Assembly (NCBI GenBank): GCA_001275005.1 | Contig: JWZX01001835.1 | Coordinates: forward strand, 1-25,834 | Source: Chrysochromulina tobinii | Lineage: Eukaryota; Haptophyta; Prymnesiales; Chrysochromulinaceae | Direction: 5' to 3' | Length of the DNA: 25,834 bases | Part shown: positions 1 to 9,122 of the stretch, piece by piece | Layout: the number at the start of each line of letters is the position of its first letter | How positions within the stretch are numbered: the stretch's first letter is position 1 | The notes under the pieces: model-generated | The model's input: only the letters and a program-made list of their open reading frames with translations | Told to the model about the DNA's origin: nothing | Database searches by the model: none | Position numbers and translations under genes: made by a program

Positions 1-196
1 GCTGGGCGATGCGGCAGGCGCGCGCGCACATGAAAACCCGCGATTCTAACGAACGGCAAAGGACTTGACCAGACTTCCGACCAAGGAGACGGCCACTTCG
101 GGCCTTCGCGACCTCCGACGACTTTTCCCCAGTGGCCGGGGCCTCCCTCTGACCTACCCCCTTAGCAAAACACGGCGCCAAGGGGGTCGCAGAAAC
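1..196 (+). other. 5' leader of the glutaminyl-tRNA synthetase gene with a possible upstream ORF
   Basis: This stretch precedes the first in-frame ATG of the synthetase. It holds a short ORF with two in-frame ATGs at 9 and 30, ending in TGA at 66-68 (19 or 12 codons). It could be an upstream ORF in the leader or simply the tail of an unseen upstream transcript. The synthetase frame is open further 5' back to a TTG at 65, but a eukaryotic start there is unlikely. I see no clear TATA box. Confidence 0.35.
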
Positions 197-2612
197 ATGG
201 CCGACGAAGCGCCAACCGAGGCGGGCGGCGTGTCCAAGACCGCATGCAAGAAGGCCGCCGACGACGCGGGCAAGGCGGCGAAGAAGAAGCCCGATCCTGA
301 GGGCCTCGCACTCATCGAGCAGGCCAAAGAGGCTTATGCGGCCAAGGACCTCGAGAAGGCGTTTGCGCTCTACAAGGAGGCAGAGGAGAAGTGCAAGAAC
401 TCGACGATGGATGCGGTGCCCAAGGAGAAAAAGCCCAAGGGGCCCAATCTGCATGCTGCGGCGACCGACGCTGCCGCTGAACTGGCCGCCGACGATGCGA
501 CCGCCGCTGAGGCCGAGAAGAAGCCGCGGCTGTACCTGTCCAACCCGGAGGAGAACCTGCAGGCGAAGCCGACGCGCGAGGGGATGGCCGCGGGTTGCAA
601 CTACGCCCTCAACTCACCGGCAAAGCTCAAGAAGCACCTCGAAACGACGGGCGGCGCGTACCGGACGCGCTTCCCGCCCGAACCGAACGGCTACCTGCAC
701 ATCGGGCATGCTAAGGCGATGAACTTCAACTTCGGGCAGGCGCGCATCGCGCGCGAGATGGGCAAGGGCGGCACCACGGTGATGCGCTTCGACGACACCA
801 ATCCGGCCGCCGAGAAGCAGGAGTTCATCGACTCGATCCTCGACAACCTCAAGTGGCTCGGCCACGAGCCTGCGAGAGTGACTTACTCGTCCGACTACTT
901 CCAGGAGCTGTACGATCTGGCGGTGCAGCTGATCAAGGACGGCGGTGCGTACGTGTGCCACCAGACCGGGCCGGAGATCAAGGCCTCGCGCGAGCTGCTG
1001 CGCGCGTACCACGGACGCGGCCTCAAGGCAAGTGAGCGAGGCCCACTGCCTAAGGGTGCCGCTTCGCCGTGGCGTGATCGGCCCGTGGCTGAGAACCTTG
1101 CCGAGTTCCGGAAGATGAAACAGGGAAGGTACGCACAGGGGACGGCTTTCCTTCGCCACAAGGGCGACCTGTTCAGCGAGAACTCGTCCATGTGGGATCT
1201 CGCCGCGTACCGCATCATCTACCAGGCACACCCGCACACGGGTGACGCCTGGTGCATCTACCCGACGTATGACTACACCCACTGCATCGTCGACTCGCTC
1301 GAGGACATCACGCACTCGCTGTGCACGCTCGAGTTCGCGCAGCGGCAGGCGGCCGACGGCCCGTACTACCACCTGCTCCACAGCCTTGGGATGTACAAGC
1401 CAGTCACGTGGGAGTATTCTCGGCTCAACCTCACCCACGCCGTCATGTCCAAGCGGAAACTCAAGTTCCTCGTCGTGTATGGCTACGTGGGCGGCTGGGA
1501 CGACCCTCGGCTCTGTACGCTCAACGGCCTGCGCCGGCGCGGCTACACGGGCGCGACGCTCAACCGTTTCTGCGAGGCCGTTGGCGTGACGCGCGCCGCG
1601 ATGGTGGCACGCAATGAGCTGCTTGAGCAGCTTGCGAGACAGGTATCATGGCGCTCGAATGGCCTCGCCTTGCCCCCCAGATGGCCTCGCTTTGCTAATG
1701 GATGGCCTCGCCTTGCCCCTGGATGGCCTCTTGCCCCTGCGTGCCTCTGATGGCCTCCGATTGCATCTCTGAGTGCATGCGGATCTCGCGCGACAGGAGC
1801 TCGAGGCGGTTCCGCGCCGCTTCGCCGTGCTCAAGCCGCTCAAGGTACTGCTCAGTGGCCTGGCTGAGGGGGGCAAGAGCTTTGAGATGAAGAACCATCC
1901 GCTCATCGACGCGATGGGCGCTCGCCAGATGCATCTCGGCAGCGAGATCTACATCGAGATGGACGACTTCCGGCCCGAGCTCGCCGATGACCCCAAATTC
2001 TATGGGCTCGCGGTCGGGCGCGAAGCCGGCTTGCTCGGCGCGGGCGTCAACATTACGGTGACCGAGGCTGTGCGCGACCCGAAGACAGGAGAGCTGCTGC
2101 ACTTGCTCGCGACGGCGGACCCGACACGTGAGCGAAAGGTCAAGGGCCACCTGCACTGGGTGAATGCCCAGACGGCCGTCCCTGCGGAGTGCCGTGTGTA
2201 TAGCGTGCTCTTCTCGCCCGAAGACCCCGAGCTCGCAGCCAAGGAGATTGCGGCGGCGGCGGGCGCAGCGGAGGCGGAGGAGAACGACGACAATGACGAA
2301 GACAATGACGATGCGGACGCCGCTGCTCTCGAAGAGGCCAAGGCCAAGGCGGCGGCGGCGGCGGCGGCGGGCAAGGTGGCGTTGCCCAAGTGGCTTGAGC
2401 TGCTCAACCCAGACTCACTCGTCGTCGAGAGCGCGCTCGTCGAGAGCTGCTTGGCCAAGGAGGCGGCGCCGCCCAACAAGGCCGCCGACCGTCCCGCCTT
2501 CCAATTTCAGCGCGTCGGCTTCTTCTGTGTTGATGACGATTCGACGACGGCCAATCCCGTCTTCAATCGCATCGTCGCTCTCAAGGAGGACAAAGAGAAG
2601 AAGACGCTGTAG
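197..2612 (+). CDS. QARS1: Glutaminyl-tRNA synthetase, cytosolic eukaryote type (two exons)
   Basis: Class Ib aminoacyl-tRNA synthetase that charges tRNA-Gln with glutamine. Coding sequence is join(197..1642, 1797..2612), 753 residues. The start is the ATG at 197 (context aaacATGG). The N-terminal ~150 residues are Lys/Ala-rich with a helical, TPR-like segment. The Rossmann fold begins at FPPEPNGYLHIGHAKA, with the HIGH signature at residues 168-171. The family-typical SPWRDRP, CIYPTYDYTH, D(S/I)xEDITHSLCT and WEYSRLNL blocks follow, and the KMSKS-equivalent is VMSKR at 416-420. Exon 2 encodes the anticodon-binding beta-barrels (from AVLKPLKV, through the region leading to LNPDSLVV). An Ala/Asp/Glu-rich insertion (about 2240-2385), including a run of Ala codons, interrupts the distal barrel region and is not typical of the family. 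Splicing at 1642/1797 joins LEQLARQ to ELEAVPRRFAVLKPLKV and restores the expected family sequence. Identification is firm; the exact start is less so. Confidence 0.95.
1643..1796 (+). other. Intron 1 of the glutaminyl-tRNA synthetase gene (GT-AG, 154 nt, phase 0)
   Basis: The frame stops at 1750 in the middle of a conserved domain, and the family sequence resumes in another frame at 1797. Donor CAG|GTATCA and acceptor GCGACAG|GAGC join the two in frame. The intron contains three to four degenerate copies of a GATGGCCTCGCCTTGCCCC unit, then decamer-like units TCTGATGGCC, TCCGATTGCA and TCTGAGTGCA. The last nucleotides of the upstream exon (CTTGCGAGACAGG, spanning into the intron) reappear almost exactly at the acceptor (CTCGCGCGACAGG). 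Confidence 0.85.
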
Positions 2613-2834
2613 CCGACATACGGCTGTAGAGGGTGTACGGCCCAGAGGGCTCGAGGGGCCATCTTTTGTTGGGTCAAACATGTCGAGCCTGTACTTCGCC
2701 TCCGGTGGGTCGGCTTTCGATGTTGTGTGTCAGTGGAATGTGCTCATGTTCGGCATGGGCCAGGTGGCCGCATGCGGCACGGACGAGGACGACATATGCC
2801 ATATGGAGGACGAGAACGGAAGCCGTTTCGGCCG

Positions 2835-2901
2835 GTTCTGAACTTGCGGGCGGGCCGGTGGTGCGTCACTTCTTGTTCTGAACATGCGGGCGGGCCGGTG
2901 G
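2835..2901 (+). repeat. 27-nt direct repeat, period 40, spanning the phosphatase start codon
   Basis: Positions 2835-2861 and 2875-2901 are identical except at one base. That base makes the second copy AACATGCGGG, which contains the ATG at 2884, while the first copy reads AACTTGCGGG. So the predicted start codon of the downstream phosphatase lies inside a duplicated sequence. Confidence 0.85.
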
Positions 2902-4776
2902 CTCTTGCGCCGCACATACTCCTCCGGCGCACTCCCAGTCCTCCCAAGCCGCGTGGCCGCTGCTCTTGATGAGCGGGCGGACGCAAACCGTGTTCTCTTG
3001 GCGAAGATGCTGCAGTTGCTAAGGAAGCGCGTGGTCGACAGTGACCCATCGGTGAGCCAGTTGGCATATCCTCCAGAGCCGGAGAGCTCAAGCATTACCC
3101 TGGATGCAGCGTCGCTCACGCACGGCACGGTGAGCGACGTTGTTCAACGCCTTTGCACCGACCCTGACGCGCGCCTCCACCCGACGGCCCTCAAGCTCGC
3201 CCTCGACTCTGCCGCGTCGGCGGCGGGGCAAGATCGGACGGTCGTCGATCTGACGGATCGTACGATGGTGAGCATCGTCGGGGACTTGCATGGTTGTGCG
3301 CTCTCACTACGCCACGTCATGGGCATTGTGGGCGCACCCTCCGAGTCATCCGCAATCGTCTTCAACGGCGACTTTGTCGACCGCGGCGCAAACGGCGTCG
3401 AAGTGCTCGCGTCGCTCGCGCTGCTGAAGGCATGCCATCCGCGCGACGTGGTGCTTCTGCGCGGCAACCATGAGGACGAGCTGCTCGCCACAGCGTACGG
3501 CTTCAAGGACGAGCTCACGAGCAAGTATCCGGGCCAGGCAGCCGAGCTGTGGGACGCTGCGGTCCGCTTGTTTGCGGCGCTGCCGCTTGGCGCCACGGCC
3601 CCGGAGGCGTTCATCGTGCACGGCGGGCTGCCTTCGGAGAAGTTTGAGATCGCGACGCTCGCGCGGCTGGGTGTGGCCGAGCGCAGGCTGCCCAGCGTGC
3701 TGCGCGCCGCGGCGGCGCCTGAGGGGCCCTCAGCCCATGCGGCAGCCGAGCAGTTGGCCTTGATGCAAGGCGTGCTGTGGAGTGACCCGGCCCACGGTCG
3801 GGATCACGTGGGCGTGAAGAGCAACGACTCGCGTGGCGGCACGGGCTGCCTCTTCGCGGAGGACGTGAGCCGCGCCTTTTTGCAACGTGAAGGCCTGCGA
3901 TTCCTCATCCGGTCCCACCAGGTCGTCGAGGAGGGGTACGAGCGCACGGTGCTCGACGAGCCGACAACGACGAAGCCGAGCTCGGAGCTGACGAAGAGCT
4001 TGGAGCTACTCACCGTCTTCTCGGCGGCCGCGTACCCGAATGGCGAGGGGGCGAACAAGGGCGCCGTGCTCCGACTGCGTGCTGCCCCGGTGCATGGCGC
4101 CGTGTCGGGCGCGGGCGCGCGCGCGGCCACCCTCGAGCCAGTCACCTTTCAGCTTCACGGGGCGTCCAGGCCGGATCGCGACGCTGACGCGCGCCGCTCT
4201 CTCGGCGCCCTGATCCGCTCGCATCGCGGCCGGCTGCGCGAGCGCTTCGGCGCACACGTGCGCGAGAAGCAGACGCGCATCGGCGTGGACGCGTGGGCCT
4301 CTGTGATGCGGAGCGAGCTCAAGCTGCTCGTCGACTGGGAGGCGCTCCAGCCCGCGCTGGCGCCGACGATCAAGCGAGGAGGGTCCACAGGACTCGTCGA
4401 CACAGGGCTGGTGGACTTTGAGCGCTTCTTAGCGAGTCCGCTGGTGGCGGGTGAGGCCGAGGGTCCGCGAGGCAAGCCCGCGAGCGGTGGCGCAGCCCAG
4501 GCCGGCGAGATCGAGCGCCTCTATAAGAGCCTCGAGTCCTTGCGAGCGGTCGTCGAGATGCTCGACACCGACAAAAATGGCAAAGTCGACCGCGACGAGT
4601 TCCTCGAGGGCTTTCAGCAGCTCAACGAGGGCCTGCCTGACGCGGAGAAGCTGAGCAGCGAGCAGGGCTGGCGCGACGTGGCGAATGCGCTCTTCGACAC
4701 GGTCGACACCGATGGGAGCGGCACGATCTCGCTGGCGGAGCTGACGGAGGCCTTCCGGATGACGGTGATGCGGTGA
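2884..4776 (+). CDS. PPP-family Ser/Thr protein phosphatase with C-terminal EF-hands (PPEF/RdgC-like)
   Basis: Metallophosphatase predicted to dephosphorylate Ser/Thr residues with a two-metal centre; the EF-hands suggest control by calcium. The sequence is intronless, 630 residues, close to the usual PPEF length. The PPP hallmarks appear in order: GDLHG (Asp134, His136), GDFVDRG (162-168), RGNHE (193-197), HGG (246-248) and RSHQ (343-346, His345). Thus the metal ligands and the catalytic His are all present. Two canonical EF-hand loops follow, DTDKNGKVDRDE (561-572) and DTDGSGTISLAE (608-619). The stretch of about 150 residues between catalytic domain and EF-hands is charged and holds a partial helical region. 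No obvious N-terminal IQ motif is visible, unlike animal PPEF. The first ~40 residues (MRAGRWLLRRTYSSG...) are Arg/Ala-rich and could be a targeting peptide or mis-assigned leader; the next in-frame ATG is at 3007. Confidence 0.9.
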   Translation: MRAGRWLLRRTYSSGALPVLPSRVAAALDERADANRVLLAKMLQLLRKRVVDSDPSVSQLAYPPEPESSSITLDAASLTHGTVSDVVQRLCTDPDARLHPTALKLALDSAASAAGQDRTVVDLTDRTMVSIVGDLHGCALSLRHVMGIVGAPSESSAIVFNGDFVDRGANGVEVLASLALLKACHPRDVVLLRGNHEDELLATAYGFKDELTSKYPGQAAELWDAAVRLFAALPLGATAPEAFIVHGGLPSEKFEIATLARLGVAERRLPSVLRAAAAPEGPSAHAAAEQLALMQGVLWSDPAHGRDHVGVKSNDSRGGTGCLFAEDVSRAFLQREGLRFLIRSHQVVEEGYERTVLDEPTTTKPSSELTKSLELLTVFSAAAYPNGEGANKGAVLRLRAAPVHGAVSGAGARAATLEPVTFQLHGASRPDRDADARRSLGALIRSHRGRLRERFGAHVREKQTRIGVDAWASVMRSELKLLVDWEALQPALAPTIKRGGSTGLVDTGLVDFERFLASPLVAGEAEGPRGKPASGGAAQAGEIERLYKSLESLRAVVEMLDTDKNGKVDRDEFLEGFQQLNEGLPDAEKLSSEQGWRDVANALFDTVDTDGSGTISLAELTEAFRMTVMR

Positions 4777-5082
4777 GCGGGACAGTGTCCGAGTCTGGTA
4801 CATGTGTGCCAACTCCACAGGCGCGGAAACACATTCACATTCACACACACACCTTACACATGGCGGGTGCCGCACCTTTGCGCGGTTCGGGAAACCACGT
4901 TCGACCTTGTGTTCACAGATGCGCGAGCTCGCGGCGTTGAGTACAGTACCGGTGTGCGCCCGCGTGTTCCGTGTGTCTCGTGTGTGTCCCGGCTCCCCCC
5001 GGTGTCTTTTTACCGGTACCGGTCTAGACCGGTAGGCCGGTAACAGTATATATGTTTTCGGCGTCGGCGGCGAGATGTGACC
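4777..5082 (+). other. Intergenic stretch: GT/CA-rich part and likely promoter of the beta-helix gene
   Basis: The 306 bases between the two plus-strand genes hold a CA/TG-rich segment (about 4827-4865 and 4955-4990), an isolated TACCGGT at 4947, and a cluster of ACCGGT motifs and a TATA-like run (described separately). No RNA gene or ORF with support is seen. Confidence 0.5.
5011..5053 (+). promoter_or_regulatory. ACCGGT palindrome cluster followed by TATATAT, upstream of the beta-helix gene
   Basis: Positions 5011-5023 read TACCGGTACCGGT, and 5017-5034 form a perfect 18-nt palindrome, TACCGGTCTAGACCGGTA. A further GCCGGTAAC follows at 5036-5044 and TATATAT at 5047-5053, about 30 nt before the ATG at 5083. 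A dyad next to a TATA-like run fits a core promoter with a dimer-binding site, but if TATATAT were a true TATA box the 5' leader would be almost absent. The function is inferred. Confidence 0.45.
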
Positions 5083-6225
5083 ATGGTCGTGCTCCCCGAC
5101 GCGAGTGCTACCTCCAGCGCGACCGTGAGCTCCTTCACCAGAGCCGAATCGCAGTCGACCGCAGCTCACACATGGGAGTCGCGGGTGCTTGCGCTGGCAA
5201 TGGCTGCTCATAGCCGCCTTGGCATCCACTGTGCTCAGTCTGTGTGCGATGTGGCCAGATCGCCCGATCTTCTCCTGCAGATCATGCGGCAAGCCGTGCT
5301 GGTCGTTCCGGACGATGTGTCGACGCTGGTTGCGGCTCTTCACCGTGCCGCACCGTGGCAGCAGGTGCTGCTCCGGCGTGGCGAGTACAACGTTGATGGT
5401 CGTGTGGGTGGTGGGCCGGGCTCTTCACAATTGCGTGTGAGTCGCCCCGTCGAGATTTGCGGCGAGCCGGGTGCGGTGCTGCGTGGCACGCTTGTGCTCG
5501 ACAAGCACTGCCTTGGCGGTGCCGTGCGCAATTTGCGCATCGACGACGGCGGCGACTGTTGCATTCGCTGCGAAGGAGGGAGCTGGGAGCTGACGGGGGT
5601 GAGGCTGCGTTGCTCACACGGTTCGGCCCTGCTCGTCACCGGGTCGTCACGCGTTGTGCTGAGCGAGTGCGTGCTGGGCGGAGAAGACGACGAGGAGGCC
5701 GGTCAGCATGTGATGCTCTCGGCCTACGGCTCGTTACAGGAGACTGGTCTGCATAAACGCGCTTGCTTTGCCCTCGTCTCAAAGGACGAGGCACGCATCG
5801 TCGCCAAGCTGTGCTCACTGCGCCAGTGCAGCGAGGCCGCTGTGCTCATCGCCCACGCGTCTCTCGTGTTCCTGGAGGCATGCGACCTCTCACACTGCAC
5901 AGCCGCCTTTCTGGCCGGGGAGGGCTTCGGCCACTCACTGCGGCTGGACGGGTGCACCTTAATGAAGACGGCACTCAAGATTTGGGCAGATGCTGACCGT
6001 CCTCGGGCCTTTGAGTGGGGTGCGAGCGAGTACGAGGAGGTCCGCGAGGAGCCCGAGGGCGAGGAGAGCGGCTACGCGGACATTGTGCGGCCCGCACAGC
6101 CACGTGGAGCCCATGACGACGACTCATCGGACACGGACTCTCTCGAGGATGCCACCGCGTTCGCCAACATGGAGGCGCTCATGGAGGAGCTCGACAATGC
6201 CGCGCTGAGCGCGGCCGCGTCGTGA
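5083..6225 (+). CDS. Right-handed beta-helix (pectate-lyase-like/CASH fold) repeat protein
   Basis: Predicted 380-residue protein with no signal peptide or catalytic signature that I recognise. The ATG at 5083 sits in a strong context (gaccATGG). After a Ser/Thr-rich N-terminus comes the typical start of a right-handed beta-helix domain of the type found with F-box or SHCBP1-like proteins: VVPDDVSTLVAAL, then RGEYNVDGRV, then VSRPVEICGEPGAVLRGTLVLD. This is followed by short repeated rungs (VRNLRIDDGGDCCIRCEGGSWELTGVRLRCSHGSALLVTGSSRVVLSECVL..., then ...VFLEACDLSHCTAAFLAGEG..., then LRLDGCTLMKTALKI). The C-terminal ~80 residues are acidic (EYEEVREEPEGEESG, DDDSSDTDSLED). Such proteins usually serve as binding scaffolds; an enzymatic role cannot be read from the sequence. 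Confidence 0.8.
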   Translation: MVVLPDASATSSATVSSFTRAESQSTAAHTWESRVLALAMAAHSRLGIHCAQSVCDVARSPDLLLQIMRQAVLVVPDDVSTLVAALHRAAPWQQVLLRRGEYNVDGRVGGGPGSSQLRVSRPVEICGEPGAVLRGTLVLDKHCLGGAVRNLRIDDGGDCCIRCEGGSWELTGVRLRCSHGSALLVTGSSRVVLSECVLGGEDDEEAGQHVMLSAYGSLQETGLHKRACFALVSKDEARIVAKLCSLRQCSEAAVLIAHASLVFLEACDLSHCTAAFLAGEGFGHSLRLDGCTLMKTALKIWADADRPRAFEWGASEYEEVREEPEGEESGYADIVRPAQPRGAHDDDSSDTDSLEDATAFANMEALMEELDNAALSAAAS

Positions 6226-6751
6226 GTGCGGGGCCACTCATTTTGTTCTTGATGTCGCGTTCACGAGTCATGATGTATACAGTCTACGGTCCAACATCCG
6301 CACAAAATCCCGTAGTACATAATATATTAGACCTAAGACCATAGATTACCGATCGGAGCGACATCTCAATTCACATGATCGGATAGGGGGGTACCGTCCG
6401 GAATTCGTATACTGCTGTCTCCCGGGCGTGGGGCGCGCGTCGCGCGTCGATGTCCGTTTGCGCATAGGTGGCAAGCATGCATGTGTGTAGCTGTTCTCCC
6501 ACATTCGATTGACGATTCTCGTGAACGTCGCATCGCCACGCGAACGATCCAAGTAGATCCAGGCCTGTGGCTCGTATCCGCTGCGCATGGACTCAGCTTG
6601 CCTCGACACGCTCGATTGACATCCTCAACATGGATCTGCACGGAGAGCTGGCTGTCGAAGTGGCAGCTGCGCACGCACTCCCCCTACAGTACCGGTACAC
6701 TCCCCTTGAGCGCCTCAGTCCGACCCCTGTGCATGGAGTGCATGATCCACT
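6226..6751. other. Convergent intergenic region with no supported gene
   Basis: These 526 bases lie between the 3' ends of the beta-helix gene (+) and the metalloprotease gene (-). The first part is AT-richer than the coding sequence (about 6265-6350, with TAATATATTAG near 6322) and probably holds the 3' UTR and poly(A) site. A GTACCGGTAC palindrome lies at 6689-6698, the same core motif seen upstream of two genes. Open frames here are short and without recognisable similarity. Confidence 0.5.
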
Positions 6752-8767
6752 CTAGTGCTCTGCAATGGCCATGAATTGAGCGGACGGAGACGATGATTGA
6801 GCCGTGACGGCGGCAGGGACGGACGGATACGTGGTTGATTGAGTGGACCCGGCCGCTCTCATTTGGCACCTCCCAAACTTGCCGAAGGCGCTGTACAGCC
6901 TCGACTTGGCCATTTGCTTCCTGTGCTTCGCTTCGATGAGCTCCTTCTCTTGTTCATACTTGGCCCGATGGCGCGCAGCCTCGCGCCGCTCGAAGCCGTG
7001 CACGACGCTGCTGCACGTGATGACCATGAAGAGGCAGATGATGGTCGGGAAGAGGAGGTACACGGCGATGCGCACGATGCCGATGTTCAGGTTGATGTTG
7101 TGGCAGACCGACTCGAAGAGCGCCGACTTGGCATTGCAGTCGGGGTAGAGCACCGCGAGTGCCTCGAGGTCGTCGTCAAACAGGCACGTGCGGGGGTTGT
7201 GCTGGGTGCGCGACTCCATCTGCGCGTCGCGCGTCGGGTAGCGCACGTTGAGCTTGGTCTCGTCAATGTCTTTGGAGGCGCCCGGGGGCACCCCCGCCTC
7301 GACGGCGGCCCACGGGTTGTTGCAGAACAAGCTCGGGTTCGGGCGCGTGCCGTCCAGGAGCGCGCCCGAGATGAGTCTGTGGTACGAGTTGTTGCCCGGC
7401 GAAGGCAGCGCCCAGCTCTGCGAGGCGCCGTTGGCGGGGGTGAGCCAGTTGTCAGGGATGTTGTCCGGGTGGCCCAGGCCAAGGAAGTGTCCGATCTCGT
7501 GCAGCGCCGCCGCCTCGAAGTCGTAACAGTCAAAGCACGGCTGGAAGATGCGCGTCGTGATCACGGGCGGCAGGATGAGCATCAGGATGAAGATCGTGAG
7601 GATGACCGGGTTCCAATGCGCGATGACGCGCACGATCGCGGCGAGGCGCTCCTTGATGGAAAGTTTCCCGTCGCCATCCTCATCGTCCACGTGAGCGCCC
7701 TTCGCGTCGCGCTCGTCGGCGTCTTCGCAGACGCCGCAGTGCAGCGTGCGCATCACTATGGTAGCGACCAGACAGAAGTAGAAGAGGATCGCGATGGCCG
7801 TGACTCCGTAGGTCAAGCCCCAGATGAGCAGTCGCGCATTCCCGGGTGAGCCAAGTGATTGCTTGAGCTTGTGGAAAGGCGCGCAGAACTGCGAGTCCAG
7901 GTACCAGCACACCCGCTTCACATTGAAGCTGAATGTGCCCGCGTACGCCTCGACTACCTGCGTGCGCGGCATCTCACACTCATCAGAGGGACACTCGGGG
8001 GCACTCAGAGAAACCACTCATATCGGACTACTATATAGTACGGAGCTATATACTCGAGCTCAACGAGGCACTCAGGGGCCTACTACCTGGCGGTTAAAGT
8101 TGACGACGCCTGCGGAATTCGTGAAGCATGGGCGTCTACCGTTGCTGTAGCGGAAGTCGGAGCTGTACTGCGCGTGTGGCAGTGCCGTCGCCACGGCGGT
8201 CCCATCTCCTCCGTTGCCGTTCTCGCCATCTAGGCTGTGGTCGTGCGACGTGACCCAGATCTCAGCGAGGGGGCATCCCCCGTGCGGGAAGACGCAGCCA
8301 GCTGCCATGGAGCTCGGGTTGCATGCGGGGCCCACGTGCCTCGGGCCCGTGGGCGGGCCGTAGTTGAGCCCGGCGAGCGTGCACTCCTCGGTCATGTCGA
8401 CAAACTTGAGGAATCGGCTGTTGGCCGCCCACTTGTCGAACGCACGCGCGACCGCCGCGTGGATCTCCTTGCAACCGACGAAATTGCCACCCGGGATGTC
8501 CTCGCGGAACTGTGGCAGGATGAGGGCGCAGAGCTTTGCGTCAAAGGCCCACGTGATCCCACCACCCAGACCACGGGTATCGTCCGAACTCTCGGGACTG
8601 TGCCACAGCCAGCCCAGTTCAGCGATGGGGTCTGACCGAGTGCGCCGACCGCACATCATCTGCGATTGGATCTCGCTGATCTGCGCGCCGTAGACGGACT
8701 GCGAGGTGGTGACCCAGCCATAGACGTGCGCGAGCAGCGTCGCAATCACGGCGAAGCGAGCAGCCAT
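6752..8767 (-). CDS. Membrane matrixin-like (M10-type) metalloprotease with an inserted TM hairpin and EF-hand
   Basis: Zinc metalloprotease. Coding sequence is complement(join(6752..7957, 8087..8767)), 628 residues. It starts at the ATG at 8767 with a signal peptide (MAARFAVIATLLAHVYGW). The first half resembles the N-terminal part of a matrixin domain: GGGITWAFD, AVARAFDKWAANSRFLKFVD, then AEIWVTSHDHS. The zinc site HEIGHFLGLGHPD is at 380-392, with the three His and catalytic Glu381 present. A plausible Met-turn (AQMESR) and the usual FDDDLEALAVLYPD end the domain. Between the halves lie two hydrophobic helices (about 270-296 and 345-362) around a canonical EF-hand loop, DEDGDGKLSIKE (319-330). 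A third helix (IGIVRIAVYLLFPTIICLFMVI) follows the catalytic domain, with a basic C-terminal tail. With a signal peptide the two catalytic halves would lie outside and the EF-hand loop inside the cell. The substrate is unknown; wall or matrix remodelling is only a guess from family members such as gametolysin. Confidence 0.85.
7958..8086 (-). other. Intron of the metalloprotease gene (GT-AG, 129 nt, phase 0)
   Basis: On the minus strand the donor is CGCCAG|GTAGTAGG and the acceptor CACGCAG|GTAGTCG. Removing it joins GVVNFNRQ to VVEAYAGTFSFNVKRVCWYLD in frame. The octamer CAGGTAGT occurs at both boundaries. The intron contains decamer-like units CCTGAGTGCC, TCTGAGTGCC, CCCGAGTGTC and TCTGATGAGT, plus an AT-rich middle with TATATAG repeats. 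Confidence 0.85.
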
Positions 8768-9122
8768 CGTGTTTTTACGAGTAAATCTCGTCAACGTGCC
8801 CGTCACAAAAACAAGGCGTTCTTAAATTGAGGGTCCGCCCTGGAGGCCCGATTTGGGTCGGTAGTCAGTGTCCGTTTGCATGCTGGACCTCTCTTCAAAT
8901 ATCGAACCGAGCAGTATTCGGATAGCCGATTGTTATTAGTTTTTGAGTGAGAATTCACACAAAGTTGACACCTGCAGAGAGGGGCGCATTCTGAGACGTC
9001 AAGCCGAGAGCTGAGCCGGACCCGCCACGCAGACTCTTCCAGTTCCACAGACTGGAGCATCTCTTGACACCAAAGACTCATCTGACATATCCGATACTGT
9101 GGAGACTCATCTCGACACCGCC
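8768..9122. other. Intergenic region upstream of the metalloprotease; nothing recognised
   Basis: These 355 bases separate the start of the metalloprotease gene (-) from the stop of the GTPase-domain gene (-). The part around 8890-8960 is AT-richer and may hold the metalloprotease promoter. I see no strong TATA box, RNA gene or conserved ORF. Confidence 0.4.

Noticed and set aside
614-1438. 274-codon minus-strand frame
   Set aside because: It is antisense to the GlnRS catalytic domain, which is clearly the real gene.
4429-5343. 304-codon minus-strand frame crossing the phosphatase end and the intergenic region
   Set aside because: It overlaps EF-hand coding sequence and the beta-helix start on the other strand and has no recognisable domain.
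6839-7849. 336-codon plus-strand frame rich in Arg, Val, Asp and Glu
   Set aside because: It is the antisense of the metalloprotease exon 2 and shows no domain; long antisense frames are expected in GC-rich DNA.
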